Shown here: positions 40,649 to 49,552 of the stretch, piece by piece
How positions within the stretch are numbered: position 1 is the first letter of the stretch
How the letters are laid out: the number at the start of each line of letters is the position of its first letter
Assembly (NCBI GenBank): GCA_958448165.1
Contig: CAUDCW010000013.1
Span: 1 to 53,240, forward strand
Origin: an uncultured Oscillospiraceae bacterium
GTDB lineage: Bacteria > Bacillota > Clostridia > Oscillospirales > Acutalibacteraceae
Direction of reading: 5' to 3'
DNA length: 53,240 nt
Translations under genes and position numbers: made by a program
Notes under the pieces: generated by a model
Told to the model about the DNA's origin: nothing
Database searches by the model: none
Seen by the model: the letters and a program-made list of their open reading frames with translations, nothing else

Positions 40649-42837
40649 ACGTGAAAAATATTTTCTCCGTTATAATCGACTCAATATTAATTGCACTGCT
40701 TGTTCCTGCCGCCATATGGTGTCTTGTATCCGCCTTTGATATGAATGTCGGGCTTAATGCGGTCGCCTTTTGCTCAATTGCCGCCGTTGTTGTATCTGTG
40801 CTTGTATGTGTGCTTATAAAAACAGGCAAAAATGCAGCCGTGTTTTGTGCGGTGGCTTTTGCGGCTCTGGCTTTGTTCTTGTTTCTTCAGACAGACACGA
40901 TGATAAATCAGCTTGAATATATGCTCAACAAGGTGCTTTGCAGATATTCCGAATATCTGCCCGTTCCTCAGAGCCTGTCACTCGGCAACGGCACCGAGAT
41001 TGAGGCAACGGCACTGCTGTGCTTTGTCGAGTGCGTTCTGATTTTTGCGTTCAGCTATTGCGTAATAAAACTAAGAACGTCTGTGCCTGTTGTTATCATA
41101 AGCCTTACGCTTGTTGTGCCGTGCTTTATCCTTGTCAACACCTGTCCCGATACACCTGCGCTTTTTGTCGTTATTGCCTGTCTTTCGGCACTTCTTATAG
41201 CGTCGGGAGCACGCAGGCACGGCAGGATATACAGCGGTGTAATATCAGCCGCATCGTTTGCGGTGATGATTGGAATTCTATGTATTGTTTATGCCTTCAA
41301 CACTCCCGACGGCTTCAGCCGTGAGCCTTGGCAGGACGAGCTTCTGATAAATATAAGACAGACTGTCGGTCTTGAGCAGAAGGGAGATGGACCGCAGCAA
41401 AACAGCGTCGGCAGCAACGATATTCAGGAGGTCGATCTTAACAAAGCAGGTGAGCTTACACAGACTCACGAGGTAGTTATGCAGGCTTATACGGACGAGG
41501 AGCAGGCTTTGTATTTGCGTGGAACGGCATATGCCAACTATGAAAACAACAAGTGGTCAACGCTCACGGACGAGCAGTATATGGCTTGCCCAAGCACGGG
41601 CGCATGGAATCCGTTTTATTCGTATTCTCTTTCCGGCGGCGATATGACTATGAAAATCGTCACAAAAAATACGCAGGACGTTGTATATATGCCGTATTAT
41701 CTGAGTGAAAAGCCAATCGGCGTATCTCAGTATGCTGATATGTATTTATATAATCAGGAGAGAAAAAAATCTTATAATTTTAACTATCGCACCTATCCCG
41801 TGAGGCTTGACCTTGACGAAGGCCATAATTACATCACGGATTCCTACGAGGAATATTCGAGTTTTGTGTATGAAAACTACACTCAAATCTCCGATGAGCT
41901 GAGCGAGGAACTGCGCTTTATCGGCAAAAGAAACGGTCTGGACGAAGAGCGAGAGGAGTATTACAATGCCTTGTCAAGCTATTATGACCCTGAAAGCGAT
42001 GTTCAGCGACAGCCGTATAATGATGTTGTCGCAGAATTTATCAGGGAATTTGTGTCTTCAAGCGCACAGTATTCGCTCAACACTCCGCCTGTGCCGCAGG
42101 GCAAGGATATTGCAAGCTATCTGCTTGAGGATGACGGAATGGACACCGCCTACTGCGTTCACTTTGCAACCGCCGCCGCAATGATGCTGCGAGCCTACGG
42201 CGTCCCGTCACGCTATGTTACCGGCTATCTCGTCAATGTTACGGGCGATGCGCCTTACACCACGATTACAACCGACAACGCACACGCATGGGTCGAGTAC
42301 TTTTCCGATGGTATTGGCTGGGTGCCGCTTGAGGCTACGCCGGCAGGCTTTACTCCTGCCGCTACTCAGGCTGACCCGATAGAGGAGGAAACAAAGCCGA
42401 CCGAAGCTCAAAGCGAAACACAGCAGGATACGACGCTGATTGAGCCGTCTGCGGCATATGTCACAAAAGAAATAACCGCCGATTACACAGGCTTGGTTTT
42501 ACCGGCTGTTGCCGCTTCAATACTTCTTGCGATTGGTGTGATTATGCTGCGGTGTGCAATTATCCGAGCAATCAGGCGCAGGCGTTTTTACACGGGCGGC
42601 ACCAACAGAAGGGCAGCTAATATTTATCGCTATATAAAACGCTGTGCAAAGTATTCCAAACAGAGCGTGCCGCAGGAAATTTATGATATTGCCGCAAAAG
42701 CGACTTTCAGCCGCCGCAGGGTAACGCCGGCGGAGCTTGATACTCTGCTTGATTATGCCGAAAAAGCCAAAGCTGCACTGTATAAGAACAGCAGTCTGCC
42801 GAAACGGATTTATTATGCGGTCTTTGCGGTTATATAA
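40645..42837 (+). CDS. membrane transglutaminase-like protein (TgpA type), 730 aa
   Basis: Several N-terminal helices (to about residue 220) precede an extracellular papain-like transglutaminase core. The catalytic Cys lies in DTAYCVHFATAAAMMLRAYGVPSRYVTGY, the His in DNAHAWVEYF, and the final acidic position reads VPLEATP, where the family often has DPT. One more helix near residue 615 and a basic cytosolic tail follow. It works with MoxR and DUF58 upstream, and may cross-link or process surface proteins. GTG start with GAGGAGG upstream. Confidence 0.9.
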   Translation: MNVKNIFSVIIDSILIALLVPAAIWCLVSAFDMNVGLNAVAFCSIAAVVVSVLVCVLIKTGKNAAVFCAVAFAALALFLFLQTDTMINQLEYMLNKVLCRYSEYLPVPQSLSLGNGTEIEATALLCFVECVLIFAFSYCVIKLRTSVPVVIISLTLVVPCFILVNTCPDTPALFVVIACLSALLIASGARRHGRIYSGVISAASFAVMIGILCIVYAFNTPDGFSREPWQDELLINIRQTVGLEQKGDGPQQNSVGSNDIQEVDLNKAGELTQTHEVVMQAYTDEEQALYLRGTAYANYENNKWSTLTDEQYMACPSTGAWNPFYSYSLSGGDMTMKIVTKNTQDVVYMPYYLSEKPIGVSQYADMYLYNQERKKSYNFNYRTYPVRLDLDEGHNYITDSYEEYSSFVYENYTQISDELSEELRFIGKRNGLDEEREEYYNALSSYYDPESDVQRQPYNDVVAEFIREFVSSSAQYSLNTPPVPQGKDIASYLLEDDGMDTAYCVHFATAAAMMLRAYGVPSRYVTGYLVNVTGDAPYTTITTDNAHAWVEYFSDGIGWVPLEATPAGFTPAATQADPIEEETKPTEAQSETQQDTTLIEPSAAYVTKEITADYTGLVLPAVAASILLAIGVIMLRCAIIRAIRRRRFYTGGTNRRAANIYRYIKRCAKYSKQSVPQEIYDIAAKATFSRRRVTPAELDTLLDYAEKAKAALYKNSSLPKRIYYAVFAVI

Positions 42838-42847
42838 ATCAGATATA

Positions 42848-42882
42848 CAAAAGCCCCGACTTCTGCCGGGGCTTTTGTGTGT
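42848..42882. terminator. bidirectional terminator
   Basis: AAAAGCCCCG...CGGGGCTTTT has A and T tracts on both sides. It can stop both the rightward operon and the leftward yfhO-gtrA transcript. Confidence 0.85.
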
Positions 42883-42915
42883 TAAGGTTATTATTCTGTT
42901 TGTGAAACCGCCTGA

Positions 42916-43422
42916 TTATTTATTCTCCTGCGGAATATCCTCTTTCTTCTTGAACGCGAAGAAGCGCTGACCGATGTAGTTGCAGCCCGTGAAGAATACC
43001 ATACCGACAAACATTGTCAGATATTCCACAATCTTTGCATCTACACTCGGGAAGAAGGTCGTCATAAACCATGTTGTGAACGGTCTTGCGATACCGTATG
43101 AAATCAGATAGCATACCGCAATGTTGATGATAAATCTGAAAAGCGACCTGCCTGTGTTGCCCTTGCTCTTGAACGTGATGTTCTTGTTCAGAATATAGCT
43201 TAATATGCTTGTCAGTGTGTAGTTGAGAGCGGAGCTGACCCAGAAGTTGACGGTTGAAGCTTCCCAGCCGTAGGCGAGAGCTATGCCGTCGTACCAGTGA
43301 AACGTATCACCGAGGAAGTACATACCGTACATTATGCACATACCGACAATAGTATTGATAACGCCGACTATAATGAACTTCAAAAACTTTTCATCAAAAA
43401 ATTTTTTCAAAAAGCTTTTCAT
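42916..43422 (-). CDS. GtrA-family membrane protein, 168 aa
   Basis: It has four hydrophobic helices: FIIVGVINTIVGMCIMYGMYF, VSSALNYTLTSILSYILN, FRFIINIAVCYLISYGIA and LTMFVGMVFFTGCNYIGQRF. The FLKFIIVGVINT opening and the final NYIGQRFFAFK are GtrA/PF04138 signatures. GtrA proteins are thought to flip polyprenyl-linked sugars across the membrane. It overlaps yfhO upstream by ATGA, and a GT2 lipid glycosyltransferase is encoded divergently, so the three probably form one glycosylation path. Confidence 0.9.
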   Translation of the reverse strand: MKSFLKKFFDEKFLKFIIVGVINTIVGMCIMYGMYFLGDTFHWYDGIALAYGWEASTVNFWVSSALNYTLTSILSYILNKNITFKSKGNTGRSLFRFIINIAVCYLISYGIARPFTTWFMTTFFPSVDAKIVEYLTMFVGMVFFTGCNYIGQRFFAFKKKEDIPQENK

Positions 43423-46205
43423 TTTTTATTTTTGCTCCTTCCGAATTTAAAGGGCTTTTTCTCGTTCTCTTCGCCGTCCTCGGTTTCTTTAAATTCTCCG
43501 GCAACCTCGGGCAGCTTGCCAAGAGGACCGAATGTCTTGTTCTTTTTCCCCAGATACCACTGAGCGGCGCAGAACAGTGCGAACAGTCCGACACAGCTTA
43601 TTGATATGATAAGTCCGGGAACAAAACCTGCCGGAGAGTATCTGAACTCAACCGTGTGCTTGCCCTCAGAGAGCTTAACGCCGACCATAGCGTTGTCAAT
43701 CGGTGTGATTTCGACCTTTTCGCCGTCAACATATGCGCTCCAGCCCGACTCATACGGAATCGAGGTGTACATCAGTCCGTCCTCTTTTACGTTGATTTCG
43801 CCCTGAATGTTTGTCGAGTCTATACTTGTTATGTCAAGAAGCTCGTCCTTTAAGGCGTTATAGCCTTTTTCATAAACGTCCTGATTTAATATGCAGACAT
43901 AAATATCGGCACTGCCGCTTGTGCCTTTGTCAACAGTTGCAGAAATGTTCACGGTGTCGCCCTTCTTGTATGCGCCGGCAGACAGCAGATAGGGCCGCTT
44001 TATGTTGTAGCTTTGGGCGGTGGTGTTTTTGCCGCCGTAAACGCTCACGCTTTCTGCGTTGTCAATCTTTGCATAAACATAAACCGAGCAGTCCTCGGAA
44101 ATCTTGTAATTCCAGCTGAGCTTTGACTGCTTTTCGGTGTCGCGCGGCTTGTAGCTGTACTGACCGTAAATGCCGTTGTTGCTGCTGTCAACACCTCTGT
44201 AATATACGTCAAGGTTTTCGTGGCTTGCCGAGGATACCTTGATGCGTTCAAACAACTTTTCATTGATTCCCGTTGCTTTCTCAAACAAATCCTGCTGTGT
44301 TTTGAACGGGTTTGTCTTGTCAGCCTTGAAATATTCCATTTTATCGTCAACCATAAATCCAAGCGACAGATAGGTGTTGTTTTTGTAATAGCTCATATTG
44401 CTCTGCTTGCCGACAAAGGTCCAGTTATTTGTGTCGGACAGACGCTCGTGCTTGGCTATAAGATATTTGATATCAAGAAATGCGTTTGTAAGCGGAGTTG
44501 TTTCGGCGTAATAGTATCTGTTTCCGGCGTCCCAGCCTATAGCACCGATACCCTCGACATAGTCGGTCACATTAACATTTGCGGTGGAGCTGAACTGTGC
44601 AATGCCGGGATACTGATAAAGCGGAGGGTCGTTAAGTGTGTAGAACTTTGTAAGCTCCATTCTGTAGAATTCCTCGTCGTCCTTTAACTTTATATCCTCA
44701 ACGCAGGCTCTTATTTCGTCGTGCTTGTCGGGGTAGCCTGTTCTTTGTGTCACACGAACCGATTCAACGCTCAGCAGCACACTGCTTATCATCTCGCCCA
44801 AAAGGACAATGCCCATAAGTATATATACTATGTTAAGCTGAAGAAGCTTTCTTTCGTACAGGAAGAAAATTCCCACATATAAAACGGTGAGTGCTACGCT
44901 TGTATAAACTGCGGTGTCGCTCTGCTGTCCAAGGCTTGCACAGATAATAACAATCGACGCAGTCACAAGCATACCGATTATCTCGACAGGCGTGATATCC
45001 TTCAGCAGTGTGAACGCTCTGTATGCGGCAACGACAAGCACAAATGAAACTATGAACGAAAATCTGTGCGGTATCATATTGGTAGAGTGGAAGCCGTGCC
45101 AGATGAAGTCGAACAGCCTGTTGTCAATGCTGAACAGCATAAACGCCATAACACAGCAGCCGAGTATTTTTTCACGCAGTGAGATTTTTTTTGAAATCAG
45201 GAATACGCCGGCAAGAAGAACGCATACAAAGCCGCAGTTGATGTTCGGCAGACCTTCCTTTACGTTTGGCTCAACCATAGCTGCAAAGTTGCCGATGAGG
45301 TCGGGAATCTGGTATCTGAATTTGGTGATTGACGGCCAGACATTGTTTGCACTGTAGGACAGCCCCAAAGCCAGCAGCTCGGGCAGCATCATTACAGCCG
45401 AGATTCCTACGCCGATAACCGATGAAACGGCAATCTTGCCAAAACGGCGAAGAAAAAGCTTTATCGGCGTTTTGAAATATAGGCAGAGGCATATGAAGAA
45501 AATCACCGTAAAAATGCAGGTGAAGAAGCCGATATAATAGTTAAACAGAAGCGAAGCGGCAAGAGAAATGATATAAAGCTTTACTCTGCCGTACTTGACC
45601 AGACTGTAGGTTCCGTAGGCGACAAGAGGGAACAGCGCAAAGGTGTCGAACCACATAACATTCCAGTAGTAGCCAAGCGTAAATGCACAAAGAGCGTACA
45701 TTGTGCCGAAGAAAACAAGGGAAACATCGTTTCTTTTGAACACGCCCTTGAGAAAAATGCCGCAGAAAAGACCGGCACAGCCGATTCTGCACAGTAAAAA
45801 TACTGTCAGTGCTTCACGCAAAAACTCATACGGTACTATTGCAAGCAGTAAATTCAGCGGGCTTGCAAAATAATAAGCCGCGAGTGCCCAGAAGTTTGAG
45901 CCCATACCGGTGTCCCAGGAATAAAGCAGTGACTGCCCTGTCTGCAGCTTGTCCTGAAGCTCGGTAAAAAACGGAAAGTACTGCTGCCAGAAATCGGTGA
46001 CAAGAATTTGCTTTTCGCCAAACGGATAAACACCGTTAAAGGCAAAGGCAAAACCCATCAGCAGAAACGGCACGGCAAAGCAAAGTATAAGATAAAGCTT
46101 TTTGCCCGACACAGTCGCTTCGCTTATCTCTCCGGAATTGCCGGTGAGCCGTTTTGACCGATAAGCTTTTGTTGCACCTGCCTTATTGGTTTTTGTTTTA
46201 CTCAT
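43419..46205 (-). CDS. YfhO-family membrane glycosyltransferase, 928 aa
   Basis: The N-terminal two thirds is a chain of about a dozen helices. The first periplasmic loop carries the family pattern DFWQQYFPFFTELQDKLQTG and YSWDTGMGSNFWALAAYYFASPLN, which holds the acidic residues used by GT-C glycosyltransferases. The last third is an outside beta-rich domain (from about residue 620) and one more helix before a basic tail. In Bacillus and Listeria, YfhO acts with a GT2 enzyme and a flippase to glycosylate teichoic acids. ACGGAGG precedes the ATG. Confidence 0.9.
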   Translation of the reverse strand: MSKTKTNKAGATKAYRSKRLTGNSGEISEATVSGKKLYLILCFAVPFLLMGFAFAFNGVYPFGEKQILVTDFWQQYFPFFTELQDKLQTGQSLLYSWDTGMGSNFWALAAYYFASPLNLLLAIVPYEFLREALTVFLLCRIGCAGLFCGIFLKGVFKRNDVSLVFFGTMYALCAFTLGYYWNVMWFDTFALFPLVAYGTYSLVKYGRVKLYIISLAASLLFNYYIGFFTCIFTVIFFICLCLYFKTPIKLFLRRFGKIAVSSVIGVGISAVMMLPELLALGLSYSANNVWPSITKFRYQIPDLIGNFAAMVEPNVKEGLPNINCGFVCVLLAGVFLISKKISLREKILGCCVMAFMLFSIDNRLFDFIWHGFHSTNMIPHRFSFIVSFVLVVAAYRAFTLLKDITPVEIIGMLVTASIVIICASLGQQSDTAVYTSVALTVLYVGIFFLYERKLLQLNIVYILMGIVLLGEMISSVLLSVESVRVTQRTGYPDKHDEIRACVEDIKLKDDEEFYRMELTKFYTLNDPPLYQYPGIAQFSSTANVNVTDYVEGIGAIGWDAGNRYYYAETTPLTNAFLDIKYLIAKHERLSDTNNWTFVGKQSNMSYYKNNTYLSLGFMVDDKMEYFKADKTNPFKTQQDLFEKATGINEKLFERIKVSSASHENLDVYYRGVDSSNNGIYGQYSYKPRDTEKQSKLSWNYKISEDCSVYVYAKIDNAESVSVYGGKNTTAQSYNIKRPYLLSAGAYKKGDTVNISATVDKGTSGSADIYVCILNQDVYEKGYNALKDELLDITSIDSTNIQGEINVKEDGLMYTSIPYESGWSAYVDGEKVEITPIDNAMVGVKLSEGKHTVEFRYSPAGFVPGLIISISCVGLFALFCAAQWYLGKKNKTFGPLGKLPEVAGEFKETEDGEENEKKPFKFGRSKNKK

Positions 46206-46374
46206 TAAGATTACCTCCGTGTTAAATTTAACAATACATATCTAATTCTATCACTAAAGTTCAAAAAGGTAAACAGATTATTTCAAAAATTAACATTTTG
46301 CACCTGCGTTTTTACGATAGCACTGCAATAAAGTAAAAACAGAGAAAAGTCGAGGGCTTTTTGCTGAAAAACGC

Positions 46375-46404
46375 TTTACATTTTGTGCTTAATTTTGTTA
46401 TAAT
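46375..46404 (+). promoter_or_regulatory. promoter of the GT2 gene
   Basis: TTTACA (46375-46380), 18 bp, TATAAT (46399-46404). The rest of the yfhO-GT2 gap (46206-46374) holds no ORF or clear repeat. Confidence 0.5.
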
Positions 46405-46466
46405 TTTAGATAAAGTGTATTATCTTTTAAGTTATCTCAAATTCTGAAAGGAAAAGGAAGAATAAA

Positions 46467-47441
46467 ATGAAAACTGTTGATATAGTTGTGCCGTGCTATA
46501 ACGAGGAGGAAGGACTGGAAGTATTTGTTGAAACAACAAACAAATACATAGACGCCATTGACGGCTACCGATTCAGATATATTCTTGTTGACGACGGCAG
46601 CCGTGACAGAACCTTTCTTGTTATGCGCAATCTTGCAAAGAAATACAGAAACGTCAAGTATATTTCATTCTCACGCAATTTCGGCAAGGAGGCGGCAATG
46701 TATGCCGGACTTCAGAATTCAAGCGGAGATTATGTCATCGTGATGGACGCCGATTTGCAGCATCCGCCGGCAATGATACCCGATATGATAAAGGGAGTGG
46801 AAGAGGGTCACGACTGCTGTGCCGCAAGAAGAACGAACCGTGAGGGCGAATCAAAGATAAGAAGCTTTTTCAGCCGCACGTTCTATAAGTTCAACAATAA
46901 AATCACAGATGTAAAGCTGCCCTACGGTGCGGTGGATTTCAGAATAATGTCCCGTCAGATGGTTGATGCCGTGTTGTCCTTAAGCGAGGTTCAGCGCTTT
47001 TCAAAGGGCATATTCAGCTGGGTCGGCTTTGATACAAAGTGGCTGCCGTATGAAAACGTTGAGAGAACAATCGGCACGACAAAGTGGAGCTTCTGGGGAC
47101 TGTTCAAGTATGCAATCGACGGCATTACAGCCTTTTCCGTTGCACCGCTGAGGTTTATTTCTCTGTTGGGACTTGTGATTTCGGGCCTTGCGTTTATTTA
47201 TGCGGTTGTCGTATTGCTGCAAACGCTTATATTCGGCATTGATGTTCCGGGCTATGCCACAACACTGATAATAACGCTGTTCCTGGGCGGTATTATTGAG
47301 TTTTCGGTCGGTATTCTCGGCGAATATATCGGAAGGATTTATATGGAGTCAAAGGACAGACCGATTTATCTAACAAAAAGCACAAATATCAACGAAGAGC
47401 CTGACGAAGAATTTGATGATGAGTTTGATGACGAGTTTTGA
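46467..47441 (+). CDS. GT2 glycosyltransferase, polyprenyl-phosphate type (GtrB/CsbB-like), 324 aa
   Basis: The family 2 catalytic domain starts VDIVVPCYNEEEGL and has the metal motif VMDADLQHP near residue 93, and IGTTKWSFWGLFKYAIDGITAFS near 195-220. Two C-terminal helices follow (RFISLLGLVISGLAFIYAVVVLL, TLIITLFLGGIIEFSVGILG), as in enzymes that load a sugar on undecaprenyl phosphate. It would supply the donor for GtrA and YfhO. The tail is very acidic (EEFDDEFDDEF), which is unusual. AAAGGAAAAGGAAG precedes the ATG. Confidence 0.92.
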   Translation: MKTVDIVVPCYNEEEGLEVFVETTNKYIDAIDGYRFRYILVDDGSRDRTFLVMRNLAKKYRNVKYISFSRNFGKEAAMYAGLQNSSGDYVIVMDADLQHPPAMIPDMIKGVEEGHDCCAARRTNREGESKIRSFFSRTFYKFNNKITDVKLPYGAVDFRIMSRQMVDAVLSLSEVQRFSKGIFSWVGFDTKWLPYENVERTIGTTKWSFWGLFKYAIDGITAFSVAPLRFISLLGLVISGLAFIYAVVVLLQTLIFGIDVPGYATTLIITLFLGGIIEFSVGILGEYIGRIYMESKDRPIYLTKSTNINEEPDEEFDDEFDDEF

Positions 47442-47449
47442 GCAATTTT

Positions 47450-47665
47450 TAAACGAGGTTGTAGGGAACGGTCATGACCGTTCCGGCTCGCTTTGATGAA
47501 ACTACCCAAGAATTTATCGACTCGAGCGCAACCCACCACAGCAAGCGGTCCCCTCCCCTTCAAAGGGAGGCAATACACGTTACGAGTAAATTATTAATTC
47601 AAAGAGCCGCTTGCGGCGACAACCATAATTATGCATTATGAATTCTGAATTATGAATTACGAATT
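47450..47665. repeat. modular intergenic repeats between GT2 and radC
   Basis: It contains GTAGGGAACGGTCATGACC (with the palindrome GGAACGGTCATGACCGTTCC), a GAGCCGCTTGCGGCGAC box and GAATTATGAATT-type units close to radC. The same boxes occur at 3255-3635 and in part at 25381-25500. There is no gene. Confidence 0.7.
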
Positions 47666-47690
47666 TAATTCTCAACCCGGGGGTGACGGC

Positions 47691-48380
47691 GTGCAGGACG
47701 ACAAGCAAATACACAGTGGGCACAGACAGCGTATGCGGGCAAAATTTAAGCAGAGCGGTCTTGACGGCTTTGAGGTGCACGAGTCGCTTGAGCTGTTGCT
47801 TTATTATGCGGTGCCGAGAAAGGACACAAACCCCATTGCACACAGACTGCTCGATTCCTTCGGCTCGCTGTCTGCTGTTTTTGACGCTCCTGTTGACGCA
47901 CTGAAGGAATGTGGCTTAAGCGAAAATGCGGCTCTGCTGTTAAAGCTTGTTCCGCAGATGAGCAGGCTTTATCTTGACGATAAATTTGACAGCAGTAAGG
48001 CTGTTGATGTTGAAAATATCGGCGCAAGGCTTCTTAACAAGTTTGTCGGCCGTGATTATGAGGCTGTGGTGCTGACCCTTCTTGATGCAAAGCGAAAAGA
48101 GGTTTTCTGCGGCGTTATCAGCAAAGGCTCGGTCAATTCCTGCGATCTTTATATAAGAAAAATAATAGAAAACGCAATGATATATAATGCGTCGTTTGCG
48201 ATTCTGGCTCATAATCATCCAAGCGGTTTTGCACTGCCGTCAATGGCGGATATCGAAACAACAAAGACGGTTTCCTCGGCGCTGTCGCTTGTCGGGGTGC
48301 GACTGCTGGACCATATCGTTGTCGCTGATGATGATTATGTTTCAATGCGCCAGTCGGGTCTTTGCACCGATGTGCTGTGA
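47691..48380 (+). CDS. radC: RadC/JAB-domain protein, GTG start, 229 aa
   Basis: An N-terminal helix-hairpin-helix region (RLLDSFGSLSAVFDAP) precedes the JAB/MPN metalloprotease fold with the zinc motif HNHPSGFALPSMAD near residues 175-190. RadC was once linked to DNA repair; its true role is unclear. A longer ORF begins at ATG 47652, but that ATG is within the GAATTATGAATT repeat and lacks a ribosome site. GTG 47691 follows GGGGGTGA and starts just before the conserved HSGHRQRMR. It is followed by a promoter-driven small RNA. Confidence 0.85.
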   Translation: MQDDKQIHSGHRQRMRAKFKQSGLDGFEVHESLELLLYYAVPRKDTNPIAHRLLDSFGSLSAVFDAPVDALKECGLSENAALLLKLVPQMSRLYLDDKFDSSKAVDVENIGARLLNKFVGRDYEAVVLTLLDAKRKEVFCGVISKGSVNSCDLYIRKIIENAMIYNASFAILAHNHPSGFALPSMADIETTKTVSSALSLVGVRLLDHIVVADDDYVSMRQSGLCTDVL

Positions 48381-48404
48381 TAAAATAATATATTATATTG
48401 CAAG

Positions 48405-48433
48405 TTGACATATCTGTTTGCTGTGCGTATAAT
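48405..48433 (+). promoter_or_regulatory. near-consensus promoter of the candidate small RNA
   Basis: TTGACA (48405-48410), 17 bp, TATAAT (48428-48433), the best sigma-A match in the window. Confidence 0.8.
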
Positions 48434-48439
48434 AATATT

Positions 48440-48541
48440 GATGAATGTCTGATTGCACATTCAATTAGTGCTCACCACTATGAGGGCAGAGAAAGCAATC
48501 ATAATCGGAGGAGGAAGATTAATTCTTCTTCCTCTTTTTTT
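48440..48541 (+). ncRNA. candidate structured small RNA of about 100 nt
   Basis: It is bounded by a consensus promoter and a terminator (GAGGAAGA 48511-48518 with TCTTCCTC 48527-48534, then seven Ts). Its body closes with TGATTGC (48450-48456) pairing GCAATCA (48495-48501) around an inner TAGTG/CACTA hairpin (48466-48480), leaving unpaired TGAGGGCAGAGAAA. No ORF with a ribosome site fits. It does not match the 6S, SRP or tmRNA patterns. It could be a small RNA, or an attenuated leader ahead of rpsB, which has its own promoter 40 bp later. Confidence 0.6.
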
Positions 48542-48582
48542 GGAGATAAGTAAAAGAAAAATAGAAAATGCAGTAAAAATCC

Positions 48583-48611
48583 TTGATTTACTCTCTTGAG
48601 TGTGATATAAT
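48583..48611 (+). promoter_or_regulatory. rpsB promoter
   Basis: TTGATT (48583-48588), 17 bp, TATAAT (48606-48611). Confidence 0.7.
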
Positions 48612-48617
48612 ATCAAG

Positions 48618-48710
48618 GCATTACGCACGCTGACATCTCCGAAATGGTGCCGCAATGCGGTCTCTCGGAAAATCAAAGGTGCAGCGGAGGTTTAAAACCT
48701 AAGGAGGATT
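48618..48710 (+). promoter_or_regulatory. structured rpsB leader, candidate S2 autoregulatory site
   Basis: CGCTG (48628-48632) can pair with CAGCG (48682-48686), enclosing TCCGA/TCGGA and CCGC-AAT-GCGG. The palindrome AGGTTTAAAACCT lies directly before the AAGGAGG ribosome site. Leaders of rpsB often bind S2 or the ribosomal products to control translation. No exact known consensus was matched. Confidence 0.5.
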
Positions 48711-48715
48711 TTACA

Positions 48716-49465
48716 ATGGCAGTAGTATCAATGAAACAGCTTTTGGAGGCAGGCGTTCACTTTGGTCACCAGACAAGAAGATGGAACCCTAAGATGGCAG
48801 AGTACATTTTCACAGAGAGAAACGGTATCTACATCATCGACCTTCAGAAGACAGTAAAGAAGCTTGAAGAGGCTTACTCATTTGTTCGTGACCTTTCAAC
48901 AGAGGGCAAGAGCGTTCTCTTTGTAGGCACAAAGAAGCAGGCTCAGGATTCCGTTAAGGAAGAGGCTGAAAGAGCAGGCGCATATTATGTAAACGCTCGT
49001 TGGCTCGGCGGTATGCTCACAAACTTTGCAACAATCAAGAGAAGAATCGAGAGATTAAAGCAGCTTCGCGCTATGGAGGCTGACGGCACATTCGATCTTC
49101 TTCCGAAAAAGGAAGTTATCAAGCTCAACCTTGAGATTGAAAAGCTCGAGAAGTTTATGGGCGGTATCAAGGATATGAAGGAAGCACCGGGTGCTTTGTT
49201 CATCGTTGACCCGAGAAAAGAGAGAATCGCAGTATCAGAGGCTCACAAGCTCGGTATTCCGATCGTAGCTATTGTTGACACAAACTGCGACCCGGATGAA
49301 ATCGACTATGTAATCCCGGGCAATGACGACGCTATCCGTGCCGTAAAGCTTATCGCAGGCACAATTGCAAACGCTATCATCGAGGGCCACGAGGGTCAGA
49401 TGGGTGCAGCAGCAGTTGAAGCTGAGGAAGCTGAAGAGGCTGAAGAAGCAGAGGCTCAGGAATAA
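48716..49465 (+). CDS. rpsB: 30S ribosomal protein S2, 249 aa
   Basis: The family opening MKQLLEAGVHFGHQTRRWNPKM is complete. It is followed by NGIYIIDLQKT, LFVGTKKQAQ, ARWLGGMLTNF, the long helical arm around residues 110-160, and FIVDPRKERIAVSEAHKLGIPIVAIVDTNCDPD. The tail is an acidic Glu/Ala repeat. ATG 48716 follows AAGGAGG; the longer frame upstream crosses the leader. It is cotranscribed with tsf, the standard rpsB-tsf order. Confidence 0.97.
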   Translation: MAVVSMKQLLEAGVHFGHQTRRWNPKMAEYIFTERNGIYIIDLQKTVKKLEEAYSFVRDLSTEGKSVLFVGTKKQAQDSVKEEAERAGAYYVNARWLGGMLTNFATIKRRIERLKQLRAMEADGTFDLLPKKEVIKLNLEIEKLEKFMGGIKDMKEAPGALFIVDPRKERIAVSEAHKLGIPIVAIVDTNCDPDEIDYVIPGNDDAIRAVKLIAGTIANAIIEGHEGQMGAAAVEAEEAEEAEEAEAQE

Positions 49466-49483
49466 TTAAAGTATAAAATATAG

Positions 49484-49520
49484 CGGCAGGGGCAGTGTTA
49501 TATGCCGCTCCTGCCGAAGC
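49484..49520 (+). promoter_or_regulatory. rpsB-tsf intergenic hairpin
   Basis: CGGCAGG pairs with CCTGCCG across a short loop, with no T-run. It may protect or process the mRNA, or tune tsf levels. Confidence 0.4.
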
Positions 49521-49552
49521 ATAATAACAATAATAAGAGAGGAAGAATATAA

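Noticed and set aside
44220..45357. Open frames of 147-155 codons on the plus strand within yfhO
   Set aside because: The yfhO frame is continuous and conserved in type; the plus-strand frames have no signals.
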